Of a DNA stretch of 64,000 nucleotides, positions 9,223 to 17,880 are shown piece by piece. The translations under genes were made by a program, and so were the position numbers. Below the pieces are notes generated by a model. It saw only the letters and a program-made list of their open reading frames with translations. It searched no databases and was not told the DNA's origin. The stretch's first letter is position 1; the number at the start of each line of letters is the position of its first letter. The DNA comes from CAYOOP01 sp964405685 (GTDB taxonomy: Bacteria > Pseudomonadota > Alphaproteobacteria > Rickettsiales > SXRF01): positions 5,376 through 69,375 of the forward strand of contig CAYOOP010000008.1 in the NCBI GenBank assembly GCA_964405685.1. Direction: 5' to 3'.

Positions 9223-9987
9223 TTAGAGAGACACACCATCTTTGCCTTCCGCTAAATCTTTCCTGAATTGCATGAGTCTTTCTCTCCAATCATTCGGCTG
9301 GTTGGGAGCTGCTTTGATGGCATCTACCAAGGCTTGGAATTCCTCTGTAAGATAAACATTGGTCGGCTGAAGTGATTGGGAAGTGACTTCTATCTTGTTT
9401 CGCTCAGGCTTAGGAATTTCGCGTGAGGCTGGCGTAGTGGAGAAGTGAGATAACGATCGCAACAACGTATTCAATTCGTTAGTAGCCTCCGTGCACTCTA
9501 GTAAAACGGCTTCTGGATTTAGGACGATCGGGTGTTTAAGTGTAGTACGAAGAGCAGTTGCTACTTCCTTAAGTGCTGGATGGTTTAAGTCATCGCCCTC
9601 AACAAATTTGAGAAAGCTTTGTATTTCTTGAAGGGATTTTGCGGCGATTGTCTGCCGAGCGGCTATGGTATCGGTCGATTGGATGGCATTAGACGATGTT
9701 TCAATTATTAAACCAATAAGAAAACGAGTATCTTCGGTATAAGGAGGTTTGACCATCTTCATCATGGCCTTCACCCACTTTACAGATAGTTGTGGGAATG
9801 CAGCGGTGATGCTCCCCATCGTTAACCCACTGGCCACTCCCTCCGTTGATGCGGTGCTTGCAACACTTCCCATGCCAGATAAGCTCAGTACAAGTCCACT
9901 GGCTACTTTATTAAAATCGCGGCGAGATATGTTCGAATTTTGAGGTGCTGTTTCTTCACCACTATCCGGTTGAATAGCGTCATTCAT
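9223..9987 (-). CDS. Tat-exported hypothetical protein
   Basis: A 254-residue protein. I chose the ATG at 9987; the open frame extends upstream but that part lies inside the phosphatase gene. Residues 21-27 read SRRDFNK, a textbook twin-arginine motif, followed by a hydrophobic stretch (VASGLVLSLSGMGSVAS), so export of a folded protein through Tat is likely. The mature part (from about residue 50) is helical with no domain I recognise and no cofactor-binding motif. The gene overlaps the end of the SixA-like phosphatase gene by 8 bp, so both are probably on one message. It is convergent with uvrC (stop codons adjacent). Function unknown. Confidence 0.7.
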   Translation of the reverse strand: MNDAIQPDSGEETAPQNSNISRRDFNKVASGLVLSLSGMGSVASTASTEGVASGLTMGSITAAFPQLSVKWVKAMMKMVKPPYTEDTRFLIGLIIETSSNAIQSTDTIAARQTIAAKSLQEIQSFLKFVEGDDLNHPALKEVATALRTTLKHPIVLNPEAVLLECTEATNELNTLLRSLSHFSTTPASREIPKPERNKIEVTSQSLQPTNVYLTEEFQALVDAIKAAPNQPNDWRERLMQFRKDLAEGKDGVSL

Positions 9988-10504
9988 AGTATTGACGATC
10001 CACTTCAAGCATGTGCTGCGGCGGCAAAAACCAATCGAATTCCTTGGTAAGAATGTTGAAGCTGGCGCAAGACGCGGTGGCGAAATGGCCGGGTTCGAAG
10101 CCTTTGGGGAGCTGTTCGGTCTGCCCTGCGAGGCGGGTGGCAAGGTCGGAGATGCCGGGGTTGTGGCCGATGATGACCACGTATTTTTCGCCACACAGTT
10201 CAGCAACTTCCAGAATTCTTTCGGCACTCGCATGGTAGAGCGTGTCTAAATATTGTACCGGCGCGATGGGTTTTTCATAGCCGCCCGTAATATGGGTTAG
10301 GGTTTCGCGGGTGCGCACCGCCGTGGAGCACAAAATAACGTCTGCCGTAAAATCGCGGCGGCGGAGCACAGTGCCTAAATTATAGGCGTCTTTGGTGCCC
10401 TGGGGGGTGAGCGCCCGGGCTTTGTCCGCCTCGGTGAGCGTGCCGGGGACGGCTTTGGCGTGGCGGATTAAGGTCAGGCGTTCGAGCATCGGTTGATATC
10501 CCAT
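9980..10504 (-). CDS. SixA-like histidine phosphatase family protein
   Basis: A 174-residue protein of the phosphoglycerate-mutase-like histidine phosphatase superfamily. LTLIRHAKA (residues 10-18) is the RH motif whose histidine is phosphorylated. The conserved arginine is in STAVRTRETL, and VVIIGHNPGISDLATRL carries the second catalytic histidine. This short single-domain form matches SixA, which dephosphorylates phosphohistidine residues of signalling or PTS phosphotransfer proteins. The start may be ATG 10504 or ATG 10489; the second begins nearer to the conserved strand. It lies divergently from ppk by 26 bp and overlaps the downstream Tat-protein gene. Its partner cannot be told from this window. 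Confidence 0.85.
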   Translation of the reverse strand: MGYQPMLERLTLIRHAKAVPGTLTEADKARALTPQGTKDAYNLGTVLRRRDFTADVILCSTAVRTRETLTHITGGYEKPIAPVQYLDTLYHASAERILEVAELCGEKYVVIIGHNPGISDLATRLAGQTEQLPKGFEPGHFATASCASFNILTKEFDWFLPPQHMLEVDRQYYE

Positions 10505-10530
10505 TCTATTCAGGTTAAAAGACTAGCCTT

Positions 10531-12672
10531 ATGTCGAAGAAAAAACAATCCGCAAAACATGCTGCAGTGCACAGCAGCGAGCGCTATTTAAACCGGGAAC
10601 TCTCCTGGCTGGCGTTTAATTCGCGGGTGTTGGCCGAGGCGGAGAATGTGCATAATCCTCTTTTGGAACGCCTTAATTATTTAGCCATCTCAGCATCCAA
10701 TCTCGATGAGTTTTACATGGTACGCGTGGCGGGCTTGAAAGACATGATCCGCGAAGGCGTGCAGAATAAAAGTTTGGATGGGCTTACGCCCGCGCAAGAA
10801 ATAGACATTATCAGCGAGGCAACGCGCAAGATTGTGCTGACGCAAAACGCTTGCTGGAAAACACTGCACGAGCAACTTAAGAAAGAAGATTTCACTGTGT
10901 GTACGGCCAAAGACCTGCACACCAAAGAGGAAAACTGGTTGGCACAGTATTTCTTGGAGAATATTTTTCCGGCGCTGACCCCGATTGCCATCGACCCTGC
11001 GCACCCCTTCCCTTTCCTTCCCAATTTAAGTCTGGCGCTCGTTTATTCCATTATGCCAGAGCATGGAAAACATGAGCGCATCGCCATTGTATCGCTACCT
11101 ACCAGCCTGCCGCGGTTTGTGAAATTGCCTGGAGAAAAACATTTAAGGGTGATTCCACTGGAAGATGTGATTACGCTGTTTATTGACGCGCTGTTTCCTG
11201 GCTATAGCCTCAAAGATCAGGCGCTCTTCCGCGTGGTGCGCGATAGCGAATTGGACGTGGAAGATGAGGCAGAAGATTTTGTGCGGCATTTCGAAGCAGC
11301 CGTGAAAGAGCGCCGCAGAGGCCGGGTGATTCGCCTGCGGTTTGCGGGGCCGGCATCGCCTAAGCTTGTTCAGTTTGTAGCGGATCAGCTGCATGTAGCG
11401 CCTGAAGATGTATTGGAATTCGACGGCATGATTGGCATGCGTTCACTGACAGAGTTGGTAGCGCTGGGGCCTGCGCATCTCAAATACCCGCCATTTACGG
11501 TGCGGTTTCCGGAGCGGATTAATGATTACGGTGGGGATTGCTTCGCGGCGATTGCGGCAAAAGACATTATCGTTCACCATCCGTTTGAAACCTTCGATGT
11601 GGTGCTGAAGTTTATTCAGCAGGCAACCACCGACCCAAATGTGGTTTCGATCAAGCAGACGCTTTACCGCACGAGCAAGAATTCGCCGATTGTAAAGGCA
11701 CTGATCGCTGCGGCGGATGCGGGCAAGGCGGTGACGGCGCTGATTGAGCTGAAGGCGCGGTTTGATGAGGAAGCCAATATTCACTTCGCGCGGGATTTGG
11801 AGCGGGCGGGTGTGCAGGTTTCGTTCGGGTTCGTCTCCCTTAAAACCCACGCAAAGGTAACACTGGTGACGCGCAGGGAAGAAGGATCACTCAAATCCTA
11901 TGCGCATTTTGGTACTGGGAATTATCACCCCAACACCGCGCGGCTTTATACTGACCTTTCCTATTTCACCTGTGAGCCAACTCTTTGCAAAGATGCGGCC
12001 TATCTTTTCAATTACCTGACCGGCTACGCCGCACCGCGCAAGTTTAGCAAGCTGATTGTGGCACCGAAGCATATGCGGGATAGCTTAAAAGGTTTGATTG
12101 ATGATGAAATCAAGCACGCCAAGGCGGGCAAACCTGCGGCCATTTGGGCGAAGATGAATGCGTTGGTGGACCCGCAGATTATTGATCAACTTTATGAAGC
12201 TTCGCAAGCGGGCGTGCAGATTGATTTGGTGGTACGTGGGATTTGTTGCCTGCGACCGGGAGTCAAGGGTATGTCCGACAACATCCGTGTAAAAAGCGTG
12301 GTGGGGCGGTTCTTGGAACACGCGCGGATTTATTGCTTTGCGAATGGTGAGTCGATGCCCTCCATCAATGCGAAAGTATTTATCGGCTCAGCGGATTGGA
12401 TGCCGCGGAATTTAGATTGGCGCGTGGAGGTGATGGTACCGATTGAAAACCCGACGGTGCACGAACAAGTACTCGGCCAAATCGTGCTCGCCAATTTAAA
12501 AGATGAGCGCGGCAGCTGGGAAATGGACGGGAATGGGCATTACACCCATGTATACGCAGGCGAGAACGCGCTTTCTGCCCACGAATATTTCATCAAAAAC
12601 CCGAGCCTTTCCGGCCGAGGGAAAGCGATGAAAAAGAAAATGAAAACCTCTAGCGAAAAAGAAAACGAGTAA
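10531..12672 (+). CDS. ppk: Polyphosphate kinase 1
   Basis: A 713-residue Ppk1, which reversibly moves the gamma phosphate of ATP onto polyphosphate chains. The N-terminal domain begins with RYLNRELSWLAFNSRVL, typical of the family. The two phospholipase-D-like catalytic domains follow: SIKQTLYR is in the ATP site, and SYAHFGTGNYHPNTARLY contains the histidine that is autophosphorylated; SADWMPRNLDWRVEV lies near the end. The last about 25 residues are Lys/Ser-rich and look unstructured. Its TAA shares one base with the ATG of the next gene, ppx (TAATG), so the synthesis and degradation enzymes are translationally coupled. The start lies 26 bp from the divergent sixA-like gene, so the shared promoter region is very short. 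Confidence 0.96.
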   Translation: MSKKKQSAKHAAVHSSERYLNRELSWLAFNSRVLAEAENVHNPLLERLNYLAISASNLDEFYMVRVAGLKDMIREGVQNKSLDGLTPAQEIDIISEATRKIVLTQNACWKTLHEQLKKEDFTVCTAKDLHTKEENWLAQYFLENIFPALTPIAIDPAHPFPFLPNLSLALVYSIMPEHGKHERIAIVSLPTSLPRFVKLPGEKHLRVIPLEDVITLFIDALFPGYSLKDQALFRVVRDSELDVEDEAEDFVRHFEAAVKERRRGRVIRLRFAGPASPKLVQFVADQLHVAPEDVLEFDGMIGMRSLTELVALGPAHLKYPPFTVRFPERINDYGGDCFAAIAAKDIIVHHPFETFDVVLKFIQQATTDPNVVSIKQTLYRTSKNSPIVKALIAAADAGKAVTALIELKARFDEEANIHFARDLERAGVQVSFGFVSLKTHAKVTLVTRREEGSLKSYAHFGTGNYHPNTARLYTDLSYFTCEPTLCKDAAYLFNYLTGYAAPRKFSKLIVAPKHMRDSLKGLIDDEIKHAKAGKPAAIWAKMNALVDPQIIDQLYEASQAGVQIDLVVRGICCLRPGVKGMSDNIRVKSVVGRFLEHARIYCFANGESMPSINAKVFIGSADWMPRNLDWRVEVMVPIENPTVHEQVLGQIVLANLKDERGSWEMDGNGHYTHVYAGENALSAHEYFIKNPSLSGRGKAMKKKMKTSSEKENE

Positions 12673-14153
12673 TGCCACACAGCCTCGCCACCCCCTCGTC
12701 TGCCCAAGGGCGGATTGCCATTGTTGATATTGGGTCAAACTCCATCCGCATGGTGGTCTACGATCAGATTCGGCGCGCGCCGGCGGCGCTTTATAATGAG
12801 AAGGTAATGTGCCAGCTTGGTAAGGGCTTGGCCTTAAGCGGCAAGCTGAATCCTGAAGGCGTGGTGATGGCACGGGAGGCGATTGCGCGCTATCTGGCGC
12901 TGATTAATGTAATGGAGGTAACCGAGCTGCACGTGTTCGCCACCGCCGCCGTGCGCGATGCGAGCGACGGCGAGGCATTTACCAAAAGCTTGGAGCGCAA
13001 GCACAACATCCATATCGAAACCATCTCCGGCAAGCGCGAGGCAAAGCTAGGAGCATATGGCGTGTTGTCTTCCATTTATAAACCCAGCGGCATCACCGGC
13101 GACTTAGGCGGCGGGAGCATGGAGCTCGTCTCACTGAGCGATCAGCACATTCATGAACAAGTAACGCTGCCGATTGGGCCGCTTAGGTTGATCGATGAAG
13201 CCAAAGGCGACATTGTGCGTACTGAGCAGCAGGTTAAGAAAGCATTTGGCGGCGTGAAATGGCTGAAGGGAACGAAATGCCCACATTTTTACGCCATCGG
13301 CGGTGGGTTCCGCGCACTCGCGCGGTTGCATATGGAAGTGTCGGACTATCCGGTGGATATCGTGCATGAATATGCAGTGAAATCGAAACCGATGTTGGAA
13401 TTTCTCAAGGATTTTCTGACGTTGACGCCACAACAAATTTTGACATTGCCTACCGTGTCTGCCAAGCGTGCAGCTGCCCTACCCGCGACCGCTGTAGTGC
13501 TGAAACAGGTGATTGAGGCGCTGAAGCCGGGCGAAATTGTGTTTTCGGCCAGCGGCATTCGCGAAGGCTATCTCTATGAAAAACTTTCGCCCTATGTGCG
13601 CGATGAAGATGTGCTGATTGCAGGATGTACGGATTATGCGAACCGCATCGGCCGCTCGGCGGCATTCGCGCATGAAATGGCGACGTGGATGGCACCGGTT
13701 ATTGGCAAAGAATCCGCAAGCTTTGCGCGGCTGCGCCTCGCGTTTTGTTTGCTGTATGATGTGGCGCGCTATATTCACCCGGAATACCGCGCCGTGTGGT
13801 CGTACCACCGCATATTACAATCGGGATTTAACGGCATGACGCATAAAGAGCGTGTGCAGCTGGCGCTCGCGCTATATCACCGCCATCAGACGAAATGCAA
13901 AAACGATTTGAAAGGGTTGGGGTTAATCGGCGCGAAGGAAAAAGCCTGGGCACTGCTGGTGGGTTCGCTTGCTAACCTCGCCTATCACCTAACCGGCGGC
14001 ATCCCCGGCACGCTGCCGGATATCAAACTCGAAGTGACCAGGCAAAAGCTACAACTCAAGCTTCCCAAGTCACTCGAAGCTTTAAACGGTGAAGCAATCA
14101 AAAAGCGCCTACAGAGTGTAGAAGAGGCTTATGCGGAATGGGTAGAGGCGTAG
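12672..14153 (+). CDS. ppx: Ppx/GppA phosphatase (exopolyphosphatase)
   Basis: A 493-residue member of the ASKHA fold. IAIVDIGSNSIRMVVYD (residues 15-31) and GDLGGGSMELVSL are the two phosphate-binding loops of Ppx/GppA enzymes. GKREAKLGAYGVL is the conserved segment between them. The C-terminal half (from about residue 320) is the helical HD-like domain of long Ppx proteins. It removes terminal phosphates from polyphosphate or hydrolyses pppGpp; the family name alone does not decide between these, but the one-base overlap with ppk supports polyphosphate. A palindromic repeat follows its stop codon directly, and hldD converges on it. Confidence 0.93.
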   Translation: MPHSLATPSSAQGRIAIVDIGSNSIRMVVYDQIRRAPAALYNEKVMCQLGKGLALSGKLNPEGVVMAREAIARYLALINVMEVTELHVFATAAVRDASDGEAFTKSLERKHNIHIETISGKREAKLGAYGVLSSIYKPSGITGDLGGGSMELVSLSDQHIHEQVTLPIGPLRLIDEAKGDIVRTEQQVKKAFGGVKWLKGTKCPHFYAIGGGFRALARLHMEVSDYPVDIVHEYAVKSKPMLEFLKDFLTLTPQQILTLPTVSAKRAAALPATAVVLKQVIEALKPGEIVFSASGIREGYLYEKLSPYVRDEDVLIAGCTDYANRIGRSAAFAHEMATWMAPVIGKESASFARLRLAFCLLYDVARYIHPEYRAVWSYHRILQSGFNGMTHKERVQLALALYHRHQTKCKNDLKGLGLIGAKEKAWALLVGSLANLAYHLTGGIPGTLPDIKLEVTRQKLQLKLPKSLEALNGEAIKKRLQSVEEAYAEWVEA

Positions 14154-14154
14154 C

Positions 14155-14242
14155 CGTCATTCCCGCGCAGGCGGGAATCTGCTCGCAAAAGATAAAATAT
14201 ATTTTTATAGCGAATGGATCCCCGCCTACGCGGGGATGACGG
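14155..14242. repeat. Long palindromic repeat between convergent ppx and hldD
   Basis: The arms begin CGTCATTCCCGCG and end CGCGGGGATGACGG, with an internal hairpin (TTCCCGC...GCGGGAA) in the left arm and CCCCGC...GCGGGG in the right arm. It fills the whole gap between the ppx stop (14153) and the hldD stop (14243). Related copies lie at 28849-28937 and, more diverged, at 25657-25770. Elements of this GTCATTCCCGC type are widespread in proteobacterial genomes. In this position it could also work as a two-way transcription terminator. Confidence 0.85.
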
Positions 14243-15235
14243 TTATAAATACGGATCCGGCTTCACCAAATAGTTCTGCACATAGTCCTTAATGCCGTCT
14301 TCAATCGAGGTGAAGGCTTTGGTGTAGCCAGCGGCGCGCAGGCGGTCCATTTTGGCTTCGGTGAAATATTGATATTTCTGTATCAGCGCATCCGGCATGT
14401 CGATGTAGTGGATGTTTGGTTTTTTACCGAGTGCAGCAAACAGCGCACTTGCCATGTCGTTATACGAACGCGCTTTACCGGAACCTAAGTTGAACATCCC
14501 CTGTACTTTCGGGTTGTCGAGCATCCAGAGCAGCACATCGACGCAGTCTTTGACGTAGATGACGTCGCGCATCTGCCCGCCGTCGGGGTATTTAGGGTTA
14601 TAGGAGCGGAAGAGTTTAACCGCAGCGCCGAGTGCGGCTTGCGGCGCGATCTGGCTGATGACGCTCGCTTGCGATTCTTTGTGGTATTCGTTCGGGCCGT
14701 AGGCGTTAAACAGCTTGAGCGCTGCCCATTGAGGTACGCGCACATTGCCATTTTGAATTTCGGTGGCGACGTGCATGTCGAAGAGATGTTTGCTCCAACC
14801 GTAGCCGCTAAGCGGATGCAGCTTTTGCAGATAGCCCATCGAAATATCGTCATCAAACCCTTCCGCGCCGTCGCCATAGGTGGCAGAGGATGAGGTGTAG
14901 ATGAACCTGGTTTCATGGCGGTTGCACCAGCGCCAGAGAGCGATGGAGAACGCGAGATTGTGTTCCAAGATGAGGTCGATATTGCGCTCGGTGGTGGAGG
15001 CCATGGCGCCAATGTGGAAGACGGCGTCGACACTATCGCGGTGCTCTTCGAGCCACGGGAATAAGATCGCAGGCGGGATGATCTCCCACACGCGGTGGCC
15101 TTTGAGGTTACGCCATTTGTCGTCCGTGCCGAATTTGTCGCACACGACGATGTTGTGTGTGCCGCGCTTGGCAAGTTCTGCTACTAAGTTGGAACCAATG
15201 AAACCACCGCCGCCGGTAACCACAATATGCTTCAT
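14243..15235 (-). CDS. hldD: ADP-L-glycero-D-manno-heptose 6-epimerase
   Basis: A 330-residue extended short-chain dehydrogenase/reductase. VTGGGGFIGSNLVAEL (residues 6-21) is the NAD(P)-binding glycine motif. IYTSSSATYGDG carries the catalytic serine/tyrosine region, and the segment HPLSGYGWSKHLFD supplies the YxxxK pair. DKFGTDDKWRNL is typical of the HldD (RfaD, GmhD) family, which turns ADP-D-glycero-heptose into the L-glycero form for the LPS inner core. This supports a Gram-negative outer membrane with heptose-containing LPS. No other heptose genes are next to it. It converges on ppx across a palindromic repeat. Confidence 0.95.
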   Translation of the reverse strand: MKHIVVTGGGGFIGSNLVAELAKRGTHNIVVCDKFGTDDKWRNLKGHRVWEIIPPAILFPWLEEHRDSVDAVFHIGAMASTTERNIDLILEHNLAFSIALWRWCNRHETRFIYTSSSATYGDGAEGFDDDISMGYLQKLHPLSGYGWSKHLFDMHVATEIQNGNVRVPQWAALKLFNAYGPNEYHKESQASVISQIAPQAALGAAVKLFRSYNPKYPDGGQMRDVIYVKDCVDVLLWMLDNPKVQGMFNLGSGKARSYNDMASALFAALGKKPNIHYIDMPDALIQKYQYFTEAKMDRLRAAGYTKAFTSIEDGIKDYVQNYLVKPDPYL

Positions 15236-15336
15236 GTATCTCCTCGCTTGATAAAGCTGATACGTCAGTTACTGACTATATATGGAAGTTATAAAAAAAG
15301 GCTTAAATTGACCGTCGTATCGAGTTATCCATTTGA

Positions 15337-16173
15337 TTAGTATATAGATCTACCCTCGCCTTGCCTTTGTTCTTTATGTTGCGAAAACTTCTGTTGCTGG
15401 CTGTGGATGGAAGAGGAAAGAATTTCCGCTTTCACGAGAGGGGAAAACTCACCTTTCTGTTCCGCATCCTCCCAGAGCTTGATGCGGGCGCTTTGGCTGT
15501 TCACGCGATTGGAAAACTCCATCATATTAGAAGGAACAACCGATAAAACTGAGCGTGACAACAATGGCGTTGCCTCGGTTAACTCTATGGTGTCTTCCGG
15601 CACAATGGAATATTCATACGGCAACCTTGCCATGTCTATTTGCGCCCAAGTTGCATTAGGAGGTAGTTTTGATAACGCTTCTTTTGCTACAGGAATGAGG
15701 TTGAAATCATCGCGCATTTTTCCTGAGTAATCGTTAGGGTCAATAGTCTTTTCGATCGTATCCAATGTGAAGTGCAAGGCAGCCACTGGTTCGGATGATA
15801 ATTGCTCTAAAAAGTTTTTTCCCTCTTCACTGTTGAAATACATTTTTTTTACTTTGCTTTTTAAGTTTGTTTCGCGGGCATGGGCTGCTTCCATTTTTTT
15901 AAACTCGCGCTCTTTTTCACTTAGCCCGGGATTATTGATTTCCATGATCTCTTCAATACGTGCTTGGTCGGTAATCCCACTTTCTCTAATGCTCCTCCAG
16001 GCCAAGTCATGCGCTTTTAAAACACTCTCCGCGATTCCGGTACGTGCAACATTGCCTGTTTTTCCTACATCATCCCGGTGGCTAGCAATTTTCAACAAAC
16101 CGCCCAAGGCAGTGGCGCCCACTAAAAAAGCACCCGCCTTTTTATAACTAGTGTTTTTCTTATCCTCTACCAT
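15337..16173 (-). CDS. Hypothetical protein with N-terminal membrane segment, 278 aa
   Basis: I do not recognise this protein. Residues 11-29 (KKAGAFLVGATALGGLLKIA) form one short hydrophobic, small-residue-rich segment that could anchor it in the membrane; the rest is hydrophilic and mostly helical with many charged residues. Residues 165-190 are Pro- and Asp-rich. The C-terminal 25 residues are Gln/Ser/His-rich. It is followed by hldD in the same direction after a 100-bp gap, so it may or may not share a transcript. It is divergent from ubiK. Its base composition is more AT-rich than neighbours, which suggests a lineage-specific gene. Confidence 0.55.
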   Translation of the reverse strand: MVEDKKNTSYKKAGAFLVGATALGGLLKIASHRDDVGKTGNVARTGIAESVLKAHDLAWRSIRESGITDQARIEEIMEINNPGLSEKEREFKKMEAAHARETNLKSKVKKMYFNSEEGKNFLEQLSSEPVAALHFTLDTIEKTIDPNDYSGKMRDDFNLIPVAKEALSKLPPNATWAQIDMARLPYEYSIVPEDTIELTEATPLLSRSVLSVVPSNMMEFSNRVNSQSARIKLWEDAEQKGEFSPLVKAEILSSSIHSQQQKFSQHKEQRQGEGRSIY

Positions 16174-16228
16174 GATTGACCTCTTCCAGCATGTAGCTTA
16201 GATTATATGCGTAAATCATAAACGAGGT

Positions 16229-16477
16229 ATGAATATGCTAAAAGGCAGTGCGATATTGGATGACATGGCGAAGCTGGCGAGTGGTGCTGCAGGGAGCGTG
16301 CTGGAGTTAAAGCGTGAGCTGGAGCAAGTGGTGCAGGATAAAATTGAGCAGACACTCGCGAAATACGGCGCGGTAACGCGCGACGAATTTGAAACCGTGC
16401 GTGCCATGGCTACAAAAGCGCGGGACGAAAACATCCGGCTCCAGGCCGAGATTGATGAGCTAAAAAGCAAGAAATAG
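16229..16477 (+). CDS. ubiK: Ubiquinone biosynthesis accessory factor UbiK family (YqiC/BMFP)
   Basis: An 82-residue protein with an N-terminal amphipathic helix (AILDDMAKLASGAAGS) followed by a long C-terminal coiled coil (about residues 45-80: VTRDEFETVRAMATKAR ... LQAEIDELKSK). VTRDEFE and the closing heptads are the hallmark of the YqiC/BMFP family. In Enterobacteria UbiK binds UbiJ and assists aerobic ubiquinone synthesis. The start may be ATG 16229 or ATG 16235. The gene stands alone, divergent from the hypothetical protein upstream. Confidence 0.85.
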   Translation: MNMLKGSAILDDMAKLASGAAGSVLELKRELEQVVQDKIEQTLAKYGAVTRDEFETVRAMATKARDENIRLQAEIDELKSKK

Positions 16478-16814
16478 GCCCGTTCTGGGGCGATTTTCTA
16501 TCTCAGGTTGTGCGATGCTTTTTTGAGGCTCAAAAACCAAGCCCATGAATAGGCTTGAGAATTCTGAAGCACCTACCTGTGGATAACCACTATAACATAC
16601 TATAAATAAACAATAACATTAATCTCAATCGTGCATCAGGCCCCGATTTTCCTTATTTCATCGATGCTTGCCCGATAACGCAAAAAATTTCCAAAAATAA
16701 TTGCTGTAACCATTGGTATCTGCCATCTTCAGCGTATTGGCGACGCCGTTTTGGAGTCGCCATTCGCATCTCAAAAAACAATTTCACATTCTACAAAGTG
16801 AACGGGAGAAAAAA
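16478..16814. other. 337-bp stretch without a gene
   Basis: No supported gene lies here. I see one DnaA-box-like nonamer TGTGGATAA at 16578-16586 within an AT-rich run (16590-16620), a hairpin GGCGAC...GTCGCC at about 16739-16764 and a short hairpin AAGCC...GGCTT near 16533-16550. The AT-rich part probably holds the promoter of the YbjN-like gene, whose ribosome-binding site CGGGAG is at 16803-16808. A single DnaA box is not enough to call an origin. Confidence 0.5.
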
Positions 16815-17315
16815 ATGTCGGCTACACTTTGCAAGCAGGAACAATTTTATAATCCACTCGATGTCGCCGAGATGGTGATGCTTGATCGCGATCTGTCGTT
16901 CGATCGTTCGGGTGACGGCGATCTCTTCGCCGACATCAACGGTGCGTGGTGCAATTATAAAATCTGGTTCTCGTGGCAGGAAGAATACGGCGGCTTAAGC
17001 CTCACCTGCTCGCTCGACACTAAATTGCCGAAAGTCGCCTATCAACGCACGCATTCGCTGCTGGCGGTGGTGAATGAAAAACTGTGGGCCGGCCATTTCG
17101 GGATCGACTCTGAAAGTTCGCAAGTGGTGTTTCGCTATACGCTGATGGTGGTGGAAGGCAACAACGTGCCTGCTGAACAAATGGAAGCCTTGATCGACCA
17201 CGCGGCGCAAGAATGCGAACGCTTCTACCCTGCCCTGCAAGCCGTCGTCTGGGGTGGGAAAGAACCCGCTGAGGCGCTTGCGGCAGCACTGTTTGAAACG
17301 GTGGCCGAAGCATAA
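16815..17315 (+). CDS. YbjN domain-containing protein
   Basis: A 166-residue protein starting at ATG 16815 behind CGGGAGAAAAAA; the longer open frame from 16713 lacks a ribosome-binding site and is not favoured. Residues 15-150 fit the alphaproteobacterial YbjN family, which has the fold of type III secretion chaperones: AEMVMLDRDLSFDRSGDGDL, then alternating strands with WFSWQEEYGGLSL and a long C-terminal helical pair. The biochemical role is not known; YbjN in E. coli affects motility and stress responses. The protein is acidic and soluble. A strong intrinsic terminator follows at 17344. Confidence 0.8.
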   Translation: MSATLCKQEQFYNPLDVAEMVMLDRDLSFDRSGDGDLFADINGAWCNYKIWFSWQEEYGGLSLTCSLDTKLPKVAYQRTHSLLAVVNEKLWAGHFGIDSESSQVVFRYTLMVVEGNNVPAEQMEALIDHAAQECERFYPALQAVVWGGKEPAEALAAALFETVAEA

Positions 17316-17343
17316 CTCTAACAAATACCACACCACGGTAGAG

Positions 17344-17380
17344 GGCCTGCGATTCTTCTGGAACCGCAGGCCTTTTTCTT
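17344..17380 (+). terminator. Rho-independent terminator after the YbjN-like gene
   Basis: Perfect 8-bp stem GGCCTGCG (17344-17351) / CGCAGGCC (17365-17372), 13-nt loop, then TTTTTCTTT. It closes the YbjN transcript. Confidence 0.9.
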
Positions 17381-17383
17381 TAG

Positions 17384-17851
17384 CTATACACCTATCGAAT
17401 GAAGGGTTGAGAGTTTTTTAACGCAGATGGGCGTAAGTGTCCAGCATGTCTGGCGCATTTTTACGATGTGTTCAGGTGGAATTTGCGCGACTACGGCGTT
17501 GAATGTTGTGCGCTCCACTTCGTCGCGTTCTGAGTACAGCAGCGTTTTTTTACGCGTGATGCCGAGCCTTCGACATGCCTTCAACACCCCCAGGTCACTG
17601 ACTTTAAACACCACCGCAATCTCTCTAAAATATGCATCCGGATGCGCATCTATATACGTCGCCAGCGCTCGTCCATCTACCTTGGCGGCCCTCCGCTTTT
17701 GCTGCGGGTGCCTGCGAAAATCTCCCGCTTTGCGAAGTCTTACCCACTGCGCAAAGCGGCGCACACCATACCACACGAATAATATGCTGTCACTTGGTTG
17801 GTTAGCTATAATTAGCAAAAGCAACGGAATCTTTTGCTGATGCGGTCGCAA
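17384..17851 (-). pseudogene. IS630-family transposase remnant
   Basis: The readable frame holds the N-terminal helix-turn-helix region of IS630-type transposases: GRALATYIDAHPDAYFREIA, then VFKVSDLGVLKACRRLGITR and KKTLLYSERDE. After IPPEHIVK the frame shifts: the frame given runs into unrelated residues, while the next frame reads DMLDTYAHLR, matching the expected catalytic-Asp segment (family form DETG.DTYAHLR). It then stops. The catalytic DDE domain is otherwise missing, and the N-terminal 30 residues do not look like a transposase. It is therefore a broken, inactive remnant. It is notable because the MITEs at 22122 and 57336 have IS630-like target features. Confidence 0.75.
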
Positions 17852-17880
17852 AAAAAGGGGGCTTGGGTAGTAGAGTAAAC

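Noticed and set aside
9988..10233. Upstream extension of the Tat-protein frame to 10233
   Set aside because: It overlaps the whole phosphatase coding region in another frame and lacks any conserved feature; the Tat motif is at the expected distance from ATG 9987.
7207..16586. DnaA-box-like nonamers (TTATCCACA at 7207-7215 and TGTGGATAA at 16578-16586) as signs of an origin
   Set aside because: They are single, 9 kb apart, without clusters or a dnaA/hem/parAB neighbourhood.
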